Shown here one piece after another: positions 11,911 to 24,063 of a stretch of 64,000 nt of DNA. The stretch is from Rotaria sp. Silwood1. Lineage: Eukaryota > Rotifera > Eurotatoria > Philodinida > Philodinidae. Location: positions 310,001 through 374,000 of the forward strand of contig CAJNOP010000086.1 of NCBI GenBank assembly GCA_905250075.1, written 5' to 3'. A program made the translations under genes and the position numbers. The notes beneath the pieces were generated by a model. That model searched no databases. It had not been told where the DNA came from and saw only the letters and a program-made list of their open reading frames with translations. Position 1 is the stretch's first letter, and each line of letters begins with the position of its first letter.

Positions 11911-13251
11911 ATCTGGGGTCTCCTCAGGCATCAAAAACTATTCTTTTTGTCGCCGTTCAATTAGAAGTCCCTATAACTTGGCAGGACTCAGTAGTTTGAT
12001 TAAAAATCTAACAGTTTTTTCTTAAATTAATTGAATAATAACAAACGTCTATAACACTTTTTGAAAGCTCTAAAAAACGTTTTTCATCCAGACGTCCATC
12101 AAAAATCAATTTAGGTTCACAAAAATAGACTTACTCGACGAAAATTCTTTTCTCTATCAAAATTTATAAGGAGTTTGGAGACATTCAAACCTTTTCCTAG
12201 ACAATAAATGCCAAATACCGCCCAGATTGGGTCATATTGTCAAAGCTACTGTTTGTTTAGTCTTTTGAAGTTATACTTTATACAAGTGCATCAGTAAGAT
12301 TTTCCTATTAAATATGCAATTATATGTGTTCTTTCTAATAAAACTGTTTTAAACTTGAAAATCGATGTCTAGTAAAGCACTTTTGCTCAAATATTACTCA
12401 TAGAACCCAATTTCTATCATTTTTGTTTCCTATTCGACGCTTTTCGAACAGAACAACCCCGGTTGACTTCAAACAAATATTATATTTAGAATCAGCATAA
12501 TGCTCTATGTCCACTTATGTGTATTTGAAATTGTTTCTGCGATCTTTTTTCGATCAAATTGTTGCCCCTGATTCTCCTGCAAGATAAATTAAAAAATAAA
12601 TACGATGAAAACAACTCTCGGATTGGTACATCAGTTCTGTAGGTTGTTTTGTGTTTTCGGCAAGTTTAACGCCTTGCACGTCGTGATTGAAAAGGGATAG
12701 AACTCTGAAAATTTTAGTATAATTCGAAGTCAAAGACACCTAACTACACTAAAAGTTTCAGACTTCTATCACTTTTCAATCATAAGATGGAAGGCCTTAA
12801 ATTTATCTAAAACACAAAAAAAGGTGCAGAATTTATATATCAATGGGATATTTTATGGGTTATTTATTGATCTTTTTCCTTCAAGCAGGTATTTCATAAG
12901 TTTAGGACATTGCTTTGATTGTAGAAATGACTTTTTCAATAAATCAATGTTTCACATATTCAGTCGCCACGCGAAGTTTCGAAGATTGGGAGAGGTGTAT
13001 GATGAATTATGGTATATAAATGGGGATTCTCAAGAAAATGTTGCAAAAAAATGCGTAAAATATAGTGGAAATGTACACTTGTTGTTGGGGAAGAACTAAA
13101 AGCTTCTGTTTATGGAAGGAGACTCGCTTAGACGCTCGCTTACATGGAACCTGCAGATATCTTTTAGGAAATAAACAGCAAAAATTTAATCAAAAAAAGG
13201 TCATAAAAACAACTTCTAATGCGCACAATCTGCATGTAAAAAGTCTTTACA
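11911..13251. other. Non-coding stretch, no feature recognised
   Basis: AT-rich; frames at about 12824-13099 and 13065-13289 show no family resemblance and poor coding character. Nothing further supported. Confidence 0.4.
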
Positions 13252-13252
13252 C

Positions 13253-13536
13253 TAGGAGTGGACCATTTTATTTAATGGGACTTTATTAGTGACATTAATT
13301 AATAACTTCACTTAACCATCAATATTAAGGATTAATGTTTTCCTTTAAAAACTTCATTCGTTAATAGTAATGATTAATGTTCTCATTAAGCATCAATTCA
13401 TTAATATTAAGTCATTAATATTAATGAAAACATTAACCATTAATATTAATGATTAATGAAAAACATTAATATTAATATTAATGTTAATGAAAAATATTAA
13501 CATTAGTTTAAGATTAATGTGAATGGTCCACCCCTA
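13253..13536. mobile_element. Short inverted-terminus element filled with ATTAAT/GTTAAT repeats
   Basis: Starts TAGGAGTGGACCATTT and ends, complemented, TAGGGGTGGACCATTC. These 16-bp inverted ends are of the TAGGGGTG type seen in hAT elements. The interior is almost wholly degenerate ATTAATGTTAATG repeats on both strands, able to fold back. No 8-bp duplication could be matched on the flanks. Confidence 0.6.
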
Positions 13537-13550
13537 GCCAAAGGTCAACT

Positions 13551-13740
13551 GCAAAGGGGAACTACTCAGACATTCCAATCCATTCCGATCCATTCCTAGC
13601 CATTCCGTTCCATTCCAATCCATTCCGATTCATTCCAATTCATTCCAATTCATTTCGATCCATTCCAATTCATTCCAATCCATTCCGATCCATTCTAATC
13701 CATTCCAAGCCATTCGAATGGCTCGGGATGAGTTTTTTCC
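13551..13740 (+). repeat. CATTCC minisatellite bounded by inverted CAAGGGG words
   Basis: CCATTCCRAT-like units at 13564-13727. The left boundary reads CAAAGGGGAACTACTCA and the right boundary is GATGAGTTTTTTCCCCCTTG, its approximate reverse complement. The array at 11072 has the same left boundary word, so this is a dispersed module and not a one-off array. Confidence 0.75.
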
Positions 13741-13908
13741 CCCTTGTGTGGGTGTGTGAGGTGTGGGTGTGGGTGGCTGTGGGTGGATATGGGTGTTATT
13801 CTTTCTCTCAGCCACACCGACACTCACACTCACACCCACATCGACCCACACTCACACCCACACCCACATACACTCACACCCATTCACACCGACACCCACC
13901 CACACCCT
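13741..13908. repeat. TGTGGG / CCCACA inverted telomere-like module
   Basis: A G-rich arm of TGTGGG units (about 13741-13795) is followed by a short spacer (TTATTCTTTCTCTCAG) and a C-rich arm of CCCACA/CACTCA units (about 13809-13908). The arms face each other in the order G-rich then C-rich. Confidence 0.8.
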
Positions 13909-14734
13909 CAATTATAATCTATCATAATCAGGTCATTCGTGACAAGTGAATGATCCATCAGGTATTTCTTCCTTTTAGCAAATGGTTCATTGACACATAC
14001 TATCGTGTCTGTTGACACATTTTTGCCTTTTTTCCGTTAAACATGGCTGCATTCTCGAAGAAATTCATTCTAGCTGTGAATACTAATATCGAGCCTACGA
14101 AGCTAGAAACTAGTCAGGTAGTACGGTTGCCGAGCTCTAGTATGTGAAATTGTGTATTTCACAAGATAATTTTTATATGTATTTTTATCACTAGCTTCGC
14201 ACTTCGATATTAGAATAAGTCCAAATGAACAATGATCCGATTTGATATCTTACACAGTCTTCGCTGGGGACACATGTGAACGTATCTCGAAATGATTTGG
14301 TTGTACGATTGAAGGCATGATCATTACAAATACGAGCATTCAACCACACTGAATATACTCAAGGCAGACACTATGACGACTTCTAACTGATCGTATTAAA
14401 AGCAATCCATGTGATTGAATGCAAAAAAGAGGCAAAATGTTTTAGAGGTCTCAAAATCTTGATTTTGTGTTGGTAAACTTTATTATAGTAATTACTTTTG
14501 CATTTCAAAATAAAAAATTTGATGCTACTTCACAGTTTTTATTTGTAACAATTTCACTTTAAGCTATTTTAATTTAAGAAAAAAAAATGATACTAGTGTT
14601 GAATAGTTCGCTTGTTACCACATTTATGAAGCGTGTTTGTAATACTATCATTCGAAGTTGTACGATTACGAATAAATTCATCGAAATCAAAACACCCACA
14701 CACTGAAGCATCTCCTCACAGAAATCGAATAAAA
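13909..14734. other. Non-coding stretch, no feature recognised
   Basis: AT-rich sequence between the inverted hexamer module and the ~78 bp satellite. No credible coding frame or repeat recognised. Confidence 0.4.
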
Positions 14735-15770
14735 TTATTTAATTTTGTTTTTCCGTTCTTCATTTAGGTATCCCCGCAGTTATTGATAATATTATGCGAG
14801 AAACCGGTTAACTTACTTTTCTTAACGTTCTTTTTCCTTCATATAGTTTTTTGAGAGTAGCCACGCATTTCATGCAACAAAACCAATAAGTTAGTTCACT
14901 TTTCTTTTCTTCGATACTTATGTCGATAGTTTTTCTGCATTCTGCGAAAGCAGTTGAGCGAATTAGCCTAGTTTACTTTTCTCTTTCTTCATTTAATTTT
15001 TCTAACTGGTGGTGCTTACTTCAGGAGAGAAATAAAATAAGAGAAAAAAATTTACTTTTCTTGCGTTCAATTAGTTATTCTTATAACTGCCGACCATTCT
15101 ACAAGAAAACTCGCATAGGTTACTTTACTTTTATTTTCCCTTACTTCATTTAGTGTTCTCTACATTTGACGTACATTTCTTGAGAAGTAGAAACACAAAA
15201 AATATTTTTTCCTTTCATTTTCTTCCTTTAGTTATTGTGACAACTGTTGAGTATCGTATGAGAAAAATCGACTCATGTAGTTCAGTTTAGTTTTCCTTTC
15301 ATCGTTTGCTCATTATTATAGTTGTCTACGGTCTTATGAAAAAAAATAGAATAAAGTAGTTTAGTTTGCTTCTTTATTCTGTACTTGATTCTGCTCATTA
15401 CTCACAAGTCTTTAAGAAGCAAAATGGAGTAAGTTGGTTTATGTTTAATTTTATTTCTGTCATTCGTTTTTCAGATAATTAGTCTTCTTTTTACGGGAGA
15501 AACTATGTTAATAGAAATCAACTTACTTTTCTTTTTATTGGTTTAGTTATCCTGATAGTTTTGCGTTACACTTCGAGAAGAATCGATCAACTTATTTTAC
15601 TCTAATTTTCTTCATCTTGATTGATTTCTGCTGATAGTCATGAAGCGCTTGATTACCTAAACGAAAGAAGATAATTTACTTTTTTTCTTTTGTTTCTCAT
15701 CGTTCAGGTATTTTATATTTTCTGCAACTTGTTATGAGATGAGTAGAATGAAATGATTCAGTCTTGTTTT
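14735..15770 (+). repeat. Old, diverged tandem satellite, period about 70-85 bp (~12-13 units)
   Basis: A phrase of the form TTTACTTTTCTT...CTTCATTTAGTTATT...GATAGTTGT...GAGAAGAAT recurs at roughly 14812, 14896, 14977, 15050, 15120, 15205, 15285, 15358, 15438, 15520, 15588 and 15671. The spacing is 68-85 bp, mean about 78. Units are strongly diverged and the pyrimidine-rich core is the best-kept part. No open frame follows the period. Confidence 0.6.
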
Positions 15771-15849
15771 GCTACTATGTTCGAAAATTGACTGAGTAGT
15801 GTGAAATTTTCAACTGTTTCGATAATGCTCTCGTCAACATTGTGTAATT

Positions 15850-16754
15850 TAGGGGTGAGAAGTTATTGTTATTTTTTGTTATTAATAACAATAACAGTAA
15901 CAAAAAATGTTATTGTTATCAATAACAAATAACAAAAAAAGTTATTGTTATTAATAACAATAACAAAAAAAGTTATTTGTTATTAATAACAAAAAAATAA
16001 CAAATAACTTTTTTTTTCGAAAAATCTTAGTTATGCTTTGTTACTATGTAAAAGTATACCAGTTCTATTTGCTCATTATTGTCCAATTGCTCGATGATGT
16101 TACTGACCGCAATCTCCGTTAGATAGCCTGTGAAACTGAGAAAAATCCTAAAAAGATCTTTTCAAGTATCTTGCTCACCTACAGGTAAAATTTACTAATC
16201 GGTTTACGAGGAACGATTCCTCAATGTTCGATTGCCTTTGACTTGATGTTTTGGTCAAATAAAAGTCTTTACGAAATGAGATTCTAGGTGCCAGTTTTAA
16301 GAATTATGATCTGTACAATCTTTCTAGACATTTTCTCATCTCCCAAAGGCTTATATTTGACCAACGCATCAAGTCACAGCCAATTGAGCACTGAGGAATC
16401 GTTCCTCGTAAAGCAATTAGTAAATTTTGCCTATAGATGAGCAAGATACTTGAAAAGATCTTTTTAGGATTTTTTTCAGTTTCATAGGCTATCTAATGCA
16501 GATTGCGGTCAGTAACATCATCGAGCAATCCGACAATAATGAGCAAACAGAACTGGTATACTGTTACATAGTAACAAAGCATAACTAAGATTTTTCGGAA
16601 AAAAAAGTTATTTGTTATTTTTTGGTTATTAATAACAAATAACTTTTTTTGTTATTGTTATTAATAACAATAACTTTTTTTGTTATTTGTTATTGATAAC
16701 TATAACTTTTTTGTTATTGTTATTAATAACAATAACAATAAATTCACACCCCTA
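15850..16754. mobile_element. hAT-like foldback element with perfect 8-bp duplication
   Basis: Begins TAGGGGTGAGAAG and ends CTTATTG-type repeats then TTCACACCCCTA. It is flanked by exact GTGTAATT copies at 15842-15849 and 16755-16762. Nearly the whole 905 bp is a palindrome. The outer arms are GTTATTGTTATTAATAAC-type repeats. The inner arms (about 16020-16260 and 16345-16595) are ~90% identical inverted copies. No protein is encoded. Termini and duplication length fit a non-autonomous hAT. Confidence 0.88.
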
Positions 16755-16762
16755 GTGTAATT

Positions 16763-19700
16763 CATAAAGTAAGGGCTTCTGTTTACCGGCTTGGAAGCTT
16801 CTTTTAGGTTAGTTTTCACATTGAACGCTTTTGTATAGGAATTCATACACTTTTTCATAAACTTTTGGTGCGAATCATAATACTCATAAAGAGTCTCGCA
16901 TATCCATTTGATAAATGGTTTTAAGATTATTTGAACGCGATTAGGAAGTTCATGTACCCTTACGAAGGGTTAATGAAAATGTAGCGAATAGCAAACAGTT
17001 TCAGAATTATGAAAATTATAAACCCTTTCATAAACCTGTCACCAGTGGTATTCGAAGACTACAAACTTTTTCATATACTCTTTCTAAAGCGTTTATGAAA
17101 GGGTTTACAAAGATTTCGTAAACAGTAAAAGAGAGATTTTAATACCTTGCATTGTCAGAAATCCTTTAAAACTGTATTATTCTACGGGTTTGTTTACAAT
17201 ACTTTCTTTTGAAGTATTTTCTTCATATTGAAAGTTTGTCTTAATATAAATACAAGCAAAAAACATATTTCAATGCTGGACACTGCAAAGATTTAAATGA
17301 AACCAGTGTCAATCCGCAGAAGCTACGCTTGCAGAAGGACAATTGCAGATTAGTTTGCCCGCGCTCTGATCAATCGAATATGGAAGTCATGTTTCTCAAT
17401 TGTAGAAACAATATTTTGCCTTTTTATCATACTCAACAAGAGATTATCGCGAGTAAAATATTCAAAATTTGGACTCCATTTTTCTTGAAACTCCAATGGT
17501 GACTTAAGAGCCAGTAGAAATTGAGCATATTAAAAAATAGCTCCCTAGGATTGATTCGAGGGGGGTAGCTTCCATCTGAACTTTATTTGCCTATAAATCT
17601 TATTCATTGATGAGACGCCAATAGAAATTGAACTCTGAAAAGAAAATTCCAGGTAGAAAGATATTCAAGAAATCGATGTTTCGATTTATTGTTTATGCCG
17701 CTTCAAACACTATTCTCAATCTTAAAAGGATGTGGGTTGTGTGATTGAATCAGTATCACACAACCATACAGTCACTCTAATTCGCATATGTAACCACAGC
17801 CAAAAACGACGATCCACATTTTTGTTGCTCGCACCCACCCACCCATATCCGAACCCACAAGTCAAGTCACATTCTCACACCCAGCCATGTTGAGAACCAC
17901 AACCTCACGGTCACCTTCACTGAATTAGTTCATTCTTGCTGACAGTCTGTTTGACTAATTTCAACATCGTCGAATAAATTCATAATTGAAAAGGTGTCTG
18001 GATCAAATTGATCCGTTCTATACATATAGTTTTATTATAAATGATTTGTTTATTACCAAATCCATCGATAACTATCTCAGTTAATTGCCGAGTCGATCAA
18101 AGCTACTATCTGATCGAAAACAAATGCCACTAGAAAAGGGTTTCACCTGTTCTAATTGGTATCCTAAAGACTGGCGGTTATACCAGTCTCTATATTTTGT
18201 TGAACGTTCAGTAGTTTCATTCACTTGCATTCGTAAATTGGTGTGGTTGTGGGAGCTGTTATCTTCACACTGATACTGACACGCAAATACTTTCTTTGGC
18301 TAAAAATTAGTTCAATACAACGTTCCTCTGATGACATCTTCTTTCAGCCAGACAACCCGTTTAATCGAATGGATAGACCGTCGAGATGTTAATCAACCCA
18401 GCTGTTTATCAAGTCACATGGTAGCCAACTCAAGTGGTTCGAAAAATCAGATGGTTATCGATTGATTCGATAATAAGCAAACTAATTGTAATAAAATTTT
18501 ATGCATAGAACATATCAATTTGATCGAGATTCTCATTCGGTTATGAACTTATTAGGCAATGTTAGAATCAGTGAAGCAGAGCATTGGCAATAAATTCTGC
18601 CAACGGTGTTGGAAAGACAAAAAAGAATTCGACGATGATAGAAATTATCCCAGTACTCACCCAACGTACAAGCACATAACCCCCGATCTAACAGCCATTC
18701 ACACGCGTATCTACATACGCACGCTTATTGGCTGGACTTCTGAATTTCAGGAATATAATTAGTTGAGAGCCGTATACAGAAAAGCTTTGATTGACTCAGC
18801 ACTGAATATCATAGACCTCCGAATTATTGAATTTGAGTCATGCAAAAATCTCTATTGTCGATTAGAGGTATTCTAGTAAAATTAAGAATATCGTTTCAAG
18901 TCACATCGACAGCTAATTTACACACCCGTTTCTTGAATATCTTTTTATGGGAGCTTTTTTCAAAAACTCGATTTCTATTGGCTCATGGTCCACTAAAAGA
19001 GTTTCTAGAAGAATAAAAGTCTATAATATTTTTTATTCAAATTTGAAGGTGTGGGTGCGTAAGAAGAGGAACTTGTGACGCATACCATCATTCCACAGCT
19101 TTCGATGATAAAAGAAATTGATTGAGTTACCTAATGTACAAAGCGTCAGCCAATGTCCACATCACACGGCTAAGAATAGATATTACAATAGCATTGATGA
19201 AGATGATTAGTGTCATTCATACAATCTTTGGCAGATCGCACAGTATCCTTTCAAAAAAACATAAAGGTTGAAATTGAGCAAAGGAAAACCAGTTTTCTCT
19301 ACAATTGCGAATCCAAAGCTGGTACAGACATATATGTTATTGGGTTTCGATATTCGAATTCGATTTACTGAAACAAAACTTTGAAGGAAACTGAATGTGC
19401 ACATCTGATAGGATGACAAGTCATTCTGAGATGGATGCGGGTCCGATTATTCGGGTGAGTGAATACCGGTGTATGGAGTGTAGGTGTTAGTGGATAAGGT
19501 TCTCTCCTACATCCACACCCACACATCCATATTCTTCTGGAAAATCAGCTTTATTACTAGAAAAAAAAGTGATCTTCATAAGAAAACTCTGACTTTGTTA
19601 TGAAACATCAGGTTTTTCAATTTTAAATCCTTAAAAAGACTCGACATTTCAGAAAAAAACTTTTGAAAAACCCATGGCCTTCTATTACCACTTGTGAAAG

Positions 19701-20019
19701 TTTTCTCCAACGTGGCCTTCTAATGAAGGTGACCTTCTAATGGAATGGCTTTCTGTTCTGACAGAAGATTACGCAGGAACACAGTTTTACAAAATTTTTA
19801 CCGAGCTTGCTCTCAAAGACTCCATATTCTATCATGATCTGTGAAAATGTTTAGTACGACTCATTTTCATTTCTGATTCTCCGAAGTTGACATGTCTAAA
19901 CATTCCTTTCATTCGAATGGGATGATTTATTATAAATCAGAATAAGAAAACATCTCTTTCATACTTTCTCCAGATAGAACTTCATCATTACTTAAACGAA
20001 CTCAACGGCATACACCTAA
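16763..20019. other. Long non-coding stretch with degenerate telomere-like patches
   Basis: No gene seen. About 16800-17130 has several scattered copies, in both directions, of the word CTTTCATAAAC. C-rich degenerate CACCCAC/CCCACA words occur at about 17833-17885. A loose G-rich then C-rich pair is at about 19436-19530. Open frames at 18085, 18559 and 19213 (-) lack any family signal. Confidence 0.4.
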
Positions 20020-21624
20020 ATGACAACACAAACAGGCAGCACATACTCACCACAGTCACGCTTTTTTGATATTGGACAAGAACCAACAAAAGCTCTACTG
20101 CCGATTGAAGGGTATGAATTGACGGAATTAACGTCCCTCGAGAAAGCTGTTGACCCGTTATCTTCAATTGTTGAGGATTTGCCTCGACGCGTTTGGCTTT
20201 GCAAATTGAACTGTAGACATCCAGCCGATGGTCTCACCTCTGACGAGTCAGCATCTATCCAGCTCTATACTCTCGAATGGTCTCCAAGTGAAAAGAGTTT
20301 GTATTATATTTTAAATAGTGCACTACGCGATAAAAATCGAGACAAACTGAAGCCATGGTTTTCCTATTTGAAACTCTTTCTTACTGGTCTCTACAAACTT
20401 CCTTCAGTTAAAGCAACCATCTGGCGAGGCATCAAATGTGATATAAGTCAGCAATTTGAAAAAGATGCTACATTTGTCTGGTGGGGTCTCAGCTCTTGTA
20501 CCGAATCAATTGACATCCTTAAATCACCGCAATTTCTAGGAACAACAGGAGCCCGTACATTGATATCTATTGAATGCATCAACGGAAAAATGATCAAACG
20601 ACACTCGGCATACGATAACGAAAATGAAATCTTACTTATGCCGGCATCATGCTTCCAAGTATGCGGTAAAATAAACAGTGGACACGGTCTGAACATTATT
20701 CATGTAAAAGAAATTGTACCACAATTTCCACTGATACAGCCACCATTTGTAGGAGCTGGTGAAGGGACGCCGTCGAATCTGCCCAAAGAAAAATGGAACA
20801 GAGAAGCTGTTATAGAAGCATTGACTAGGTTGACTGCGAACATAACATTTCTTGACCTTTCTTCAAAGAAAATTACTGATGATGGCTTAAGACCATTGGC
20901 AGAAGCATTGCAAAAGTCTTCGTGTCCATTAAGTAATATTGAACTCGAAGAAAATCAAATATCAGCTGACGGTTGCAAAATACTTTGTGAAGCAATACAA
21001 ATGAATAAAAGTCTGGCTTCACTTGATTTACTCGGAAACCAAATTGGAAACGAAGGTGCCATAGTTTTTGCTGAATTACTGAAAACAAATTCGTCATTAG
21101 TAGATCTTGATCTTGCGTTCAATTCTATTTCAGATAGTGGAGCTAAAGCTCTTGGACAAAGTCTGAAACTGAATACAACATTGGGATTGTTGGATGTTTG
21201 TGGAAATGACATCGGTAGTGATGGAGGCATCGCTTTGGCAGAAGCTCTTAAAATGAATAAATCATTAAAGTCATTAAGTCTATTTAAAAATCGAATTGGT
21301 GATAATGGCACGATAGCTATTGCTGAGAGTCTCAAAGTCAATAAGGTGCTTGTGACATTAAATCTTGGTGCAAATTTGATCTCTGATGAAGGTACTGTCG
21401 CAATAAGCAATGCACTTAAAATGAATACGTCATTAACAACCCTCTGTTTGGATGTCAATGAGATTGATGATCAAGGCACAATAGCTCTGGCTGAAACGTT
21501 GAGAGTTAACAAAACTTTGACAAGTTTGAATCTATGTCAAAATCGCTTCTCCGATGCTAGTAGAAGAACTTTGGCACAAGCTTCTAAAGTACACCGTACC
21601 CTTGTTAATTTATTTTTTAATTAA
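20020..21624 (+). CDS. Arginine-type mono-ADP-ribosyltransferase fused to leucine-rich repeats (534 aa)
   Basis: Single-exon gene. Residues ~50-240 are a clade-C2/C3-like ADP-ribosyltransferase with the R-S-E triad: R136 in TIWRGIK, S158-S159 in WGLSSCT and E201-x-E203 in DNENEILLMP. The EXE form is that of arginine-specific transferases, which move ADP-ribose from NAD+ to protein arginine. Residues ~265-530 hold about eight or nine 28-residue leucine-rich repeats of the ribonuclease-inhibitor/NLRC3 type (pattern NxxLxxLxLxxNxIxxxGaxxLaeaL). No signal peptide or membrane helix, so probably cytosolic. Start chosen at the first ATG; the frame is open and intact to TAA. The LRRs presumably choose partner or target. 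No NACHT or other NTPase domain is present. A second ART without LRRs lies 6.5 kb away on the other strand. Target and pathway unknown. Confidence 0.92.
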   Translation: MTTQTGSTYSPQSRFFDIGQEPTKALLPIEGYELTELTSLEKAVDPLSSIVEDLPRRVWLCKLNCRHPADGLTSDESASIQLYTLEWSPSEKSLYYILNSALRDKNRDKLKPWFSYLKLFLTGLYKLPSVKATIWRGIKCDISQQFEKDATFVWWGLSSCTESIDILKSPQFLGTTGARTLISIECINGKMIKRHSAYDNENEILLMPASCFQVCGKINSGHGLNIIHVKEIVPQFPLIQPPFVGAGEGTPSNLPKEKWNREAVIEALTRLTANITFLDLSSKKITDDGLRPLAEALQKSSCPLSNIELEENQISADGCKILCEAIQMNKSLASLDLLGNQIGNEGAIVFAELLKTNSSLVDLDLAFNSISDSGAKALGQSLKLNTTLGLLDVCGNDIGSDGGIALAEALKMNKSLKSLSLFKNRIGDNGTIAIAESLKVNKVLVTLNLGANLISDEGTVAISNALKMNTSLTTLCLDVNEIDDQGTIALAETLRVNKTLTSLNLCQNRFSDASRRTLAQASKVHRTLVNLFFN

Positions 21625-24063
21625 ACATAATTTTTTGTGTCGTGATTTCTAGTATTTTTCCATTTTTTTGCAAACCAACCGATATTTACTCTGCAATGTA
21701 AGGTGATCCGTAGATCATGATATTAGCTTTCTTACAAAACTGCCTTTTCGCTACAGTGATAGGAATGTCGTGATCAGTTTGGAAGCGAGTATGGTGATGC
21801 ATATGGCATTTGATGAAGTGCGGGTCTGGTTATCGTAGTGCGTGTATGTGTGGAAGTAGATGCCGGTGTGAATGAATGTGACTGTGTTGTAAGTTCTGGT
21901 GCGGATATCGGTAACGTATGTGTACATAGGTATAGGTGCAAATATAATGGAACTGAGGGCTTTTCTGTGCGTGTCAGTCGGCGTAAAGATAAGTGTGGAT
22001 GTCGCTATAATAGTGCGCAAAGGTGTGAGTGTGACCGTAATAATGCTACGACTGTGGGTTTCTGAATATGGCTACGTTGACCCGGCTGTTGGTGCAAACA
22101 AAGCGGATACGTCATCCTTTTATCTACACCCATATTTGCAGCCATGCATTTGATCATAATCCAAAAACTTCTGTCATGAATTGAGGTGATATCACTTTGA
22201 TGAATGCTCGTGGGTGAGTGAGAGTGTATGGGTGTGAGTGTGAGTGTTGCTATGTGCAGGATGTCGATGTGAGAATGTGAAGATGTGATTTGGAACAGAT
22301 TTCTGTTGATCTTCTCTCCATTCACACTATGCATCCGCACAGTACAAATATATTAAAACAATGTCGCTTAGAGAGACAGAAAAATTCTGTTGTCGCAACG
22401 GTGATTTTTCTTTTCTATAAACAGTTTTAATTGGAAATTTTTCAAAGTAGTTATTCCGCTAAATACTCGCTGGGCAAATATTAGTTATGTGCATTTCACT
22501 CTGTGTACATTGATTGTAGTGGCGACACTGAATAATGCATTAAGCACGTGAATATTTCGTAAAGTTGGAGTAAGGCACGATATCAAGCTGCAATTATTCC
22601 AAGGCATGAGTGTGTCGTAACAATTGGCTAATATTTGATATGGATACAAGTCTTAACATTTTGTTGCAATCTTTTAGTATAGCGAATTGTTTTGTAGTTT
22701 ATTAAAAGTATGATCTCGAATGTAGTCTGTTCTTTACGAATTTTCTGTAGTTTACTCCTGCTCTTGCACTAATTTTAACACATTATTACACAAACTACAG
22801 GAGGCGAATGGACTGATTAAACTATGCTAATGTATTTCTCTCTGCTTATAACATAAAAATGTCATCTTTTTCTTTCGAGTCATTCAATAGATTTCGATTT
22901 TGGCGACGTATAGTTACTTGCATCGATAAGACTGGGTTGTGATAAGAATGATACGAACATGTTGTGCCTTTTTGCGTTCTTCGTTCGTTCTCGATCAATT
23001 AATCTTCACATTGTTTTTCTGCATTCTGTAGTATGGGACAGAATCACATACTGCGTCCGTAGATAACAAAAGAAAAACAGCGGATAGCATACAATAGCGC
23101 TCTAAAAGTGAGAAGATATTGAATTATATTGGATGCCTTACTTACATAATTTTTTTTTTCGTTTTTTTTGTCTAGTCGAAGCCTCATGTCTTGCATATGG
23201 GTGTTGGTCTTCTCTTCATCCACACACGCTATAAGTTCTTTTCGTTCTTCTCTTTTATTTTACAATAAAATTTTATGTCTTTAATTGAAGCTCACATCGT
23301 TCGATTTGCTATGACAAACACCATTGACGGTTGCTTTTTTTTTCATTACAGATAAATATCAACCTTATTATACTTTACAACTTTCAATTGCAGTTTGGCC
23401 AAGTTGAAATCAAGTAGTGGGTCTGAATTTCATCATTTCAGCTGTTTCTCTTCATTTATTCCCATCGACAAGAAAAAAAAATATATGGAGTTTTACTGAT
23501 GATTCGAAAACAAAATCTTGATGATACCCGAAATAGAGAATATCGACAAGTGAACAGTAGAGAAATACAGACGAAATCAAGAGCTATATCATTCATCCGC
23601 ATGTACATAGATAATATTTGATTGTAATTTTGCTCTCTGATGCATTTACAATCACCGGGCATGTGAACGCTATATTACAAAAAAGTAGGAATAGGGAGGA
23701 TTTTCATTGACAATTTTTAGGAGGATCTGGCATGGAAAAGGAGGAAAAAAGGAGAATTTCTGTTTTCTCGGGAGAAAAGAAATTCTAGTCTAATTCAAGC
23801 TCATTAGTACTTTGAAAAGAGTAATAAAACATTTAATACAATTTCAAGAAATATTTATTTATAAATTTCAAATAAAACTGAAAAAGTAATCGCTCAGAAC
23901 AAAAAAGTCACTATCACAAAAAAGTTACATGACTTTACAATACCATAAACACAAATTTTAATTACCATATATATTTTCGTTTCTGGTTAACACTGGTTCT
24001 ACAGTTAACTTACATTTCTTTTTTGGTGGTTGACGCTCAGCTTGAGCACGTTTTTGTTGAATT
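21625..24063. other. Non-coding stretch with degenerate GT-rich patches
   Basis: Degenerate GGTGTGAGTG-type words at about 21780-22060 and 22200-22260 look like decayed TGTGGG arrays. Frames across them on both strands are low-complexity by-products. The rest (22300-24060) is AT-rich with no recognisable gene. Confidence 0.45.

Noticed and set aside
12824..13289. Plus-strand frames of 91 and 74 codons
   Set aside because: No recognised domain, no splice partners, atypical composition for a coding region here.
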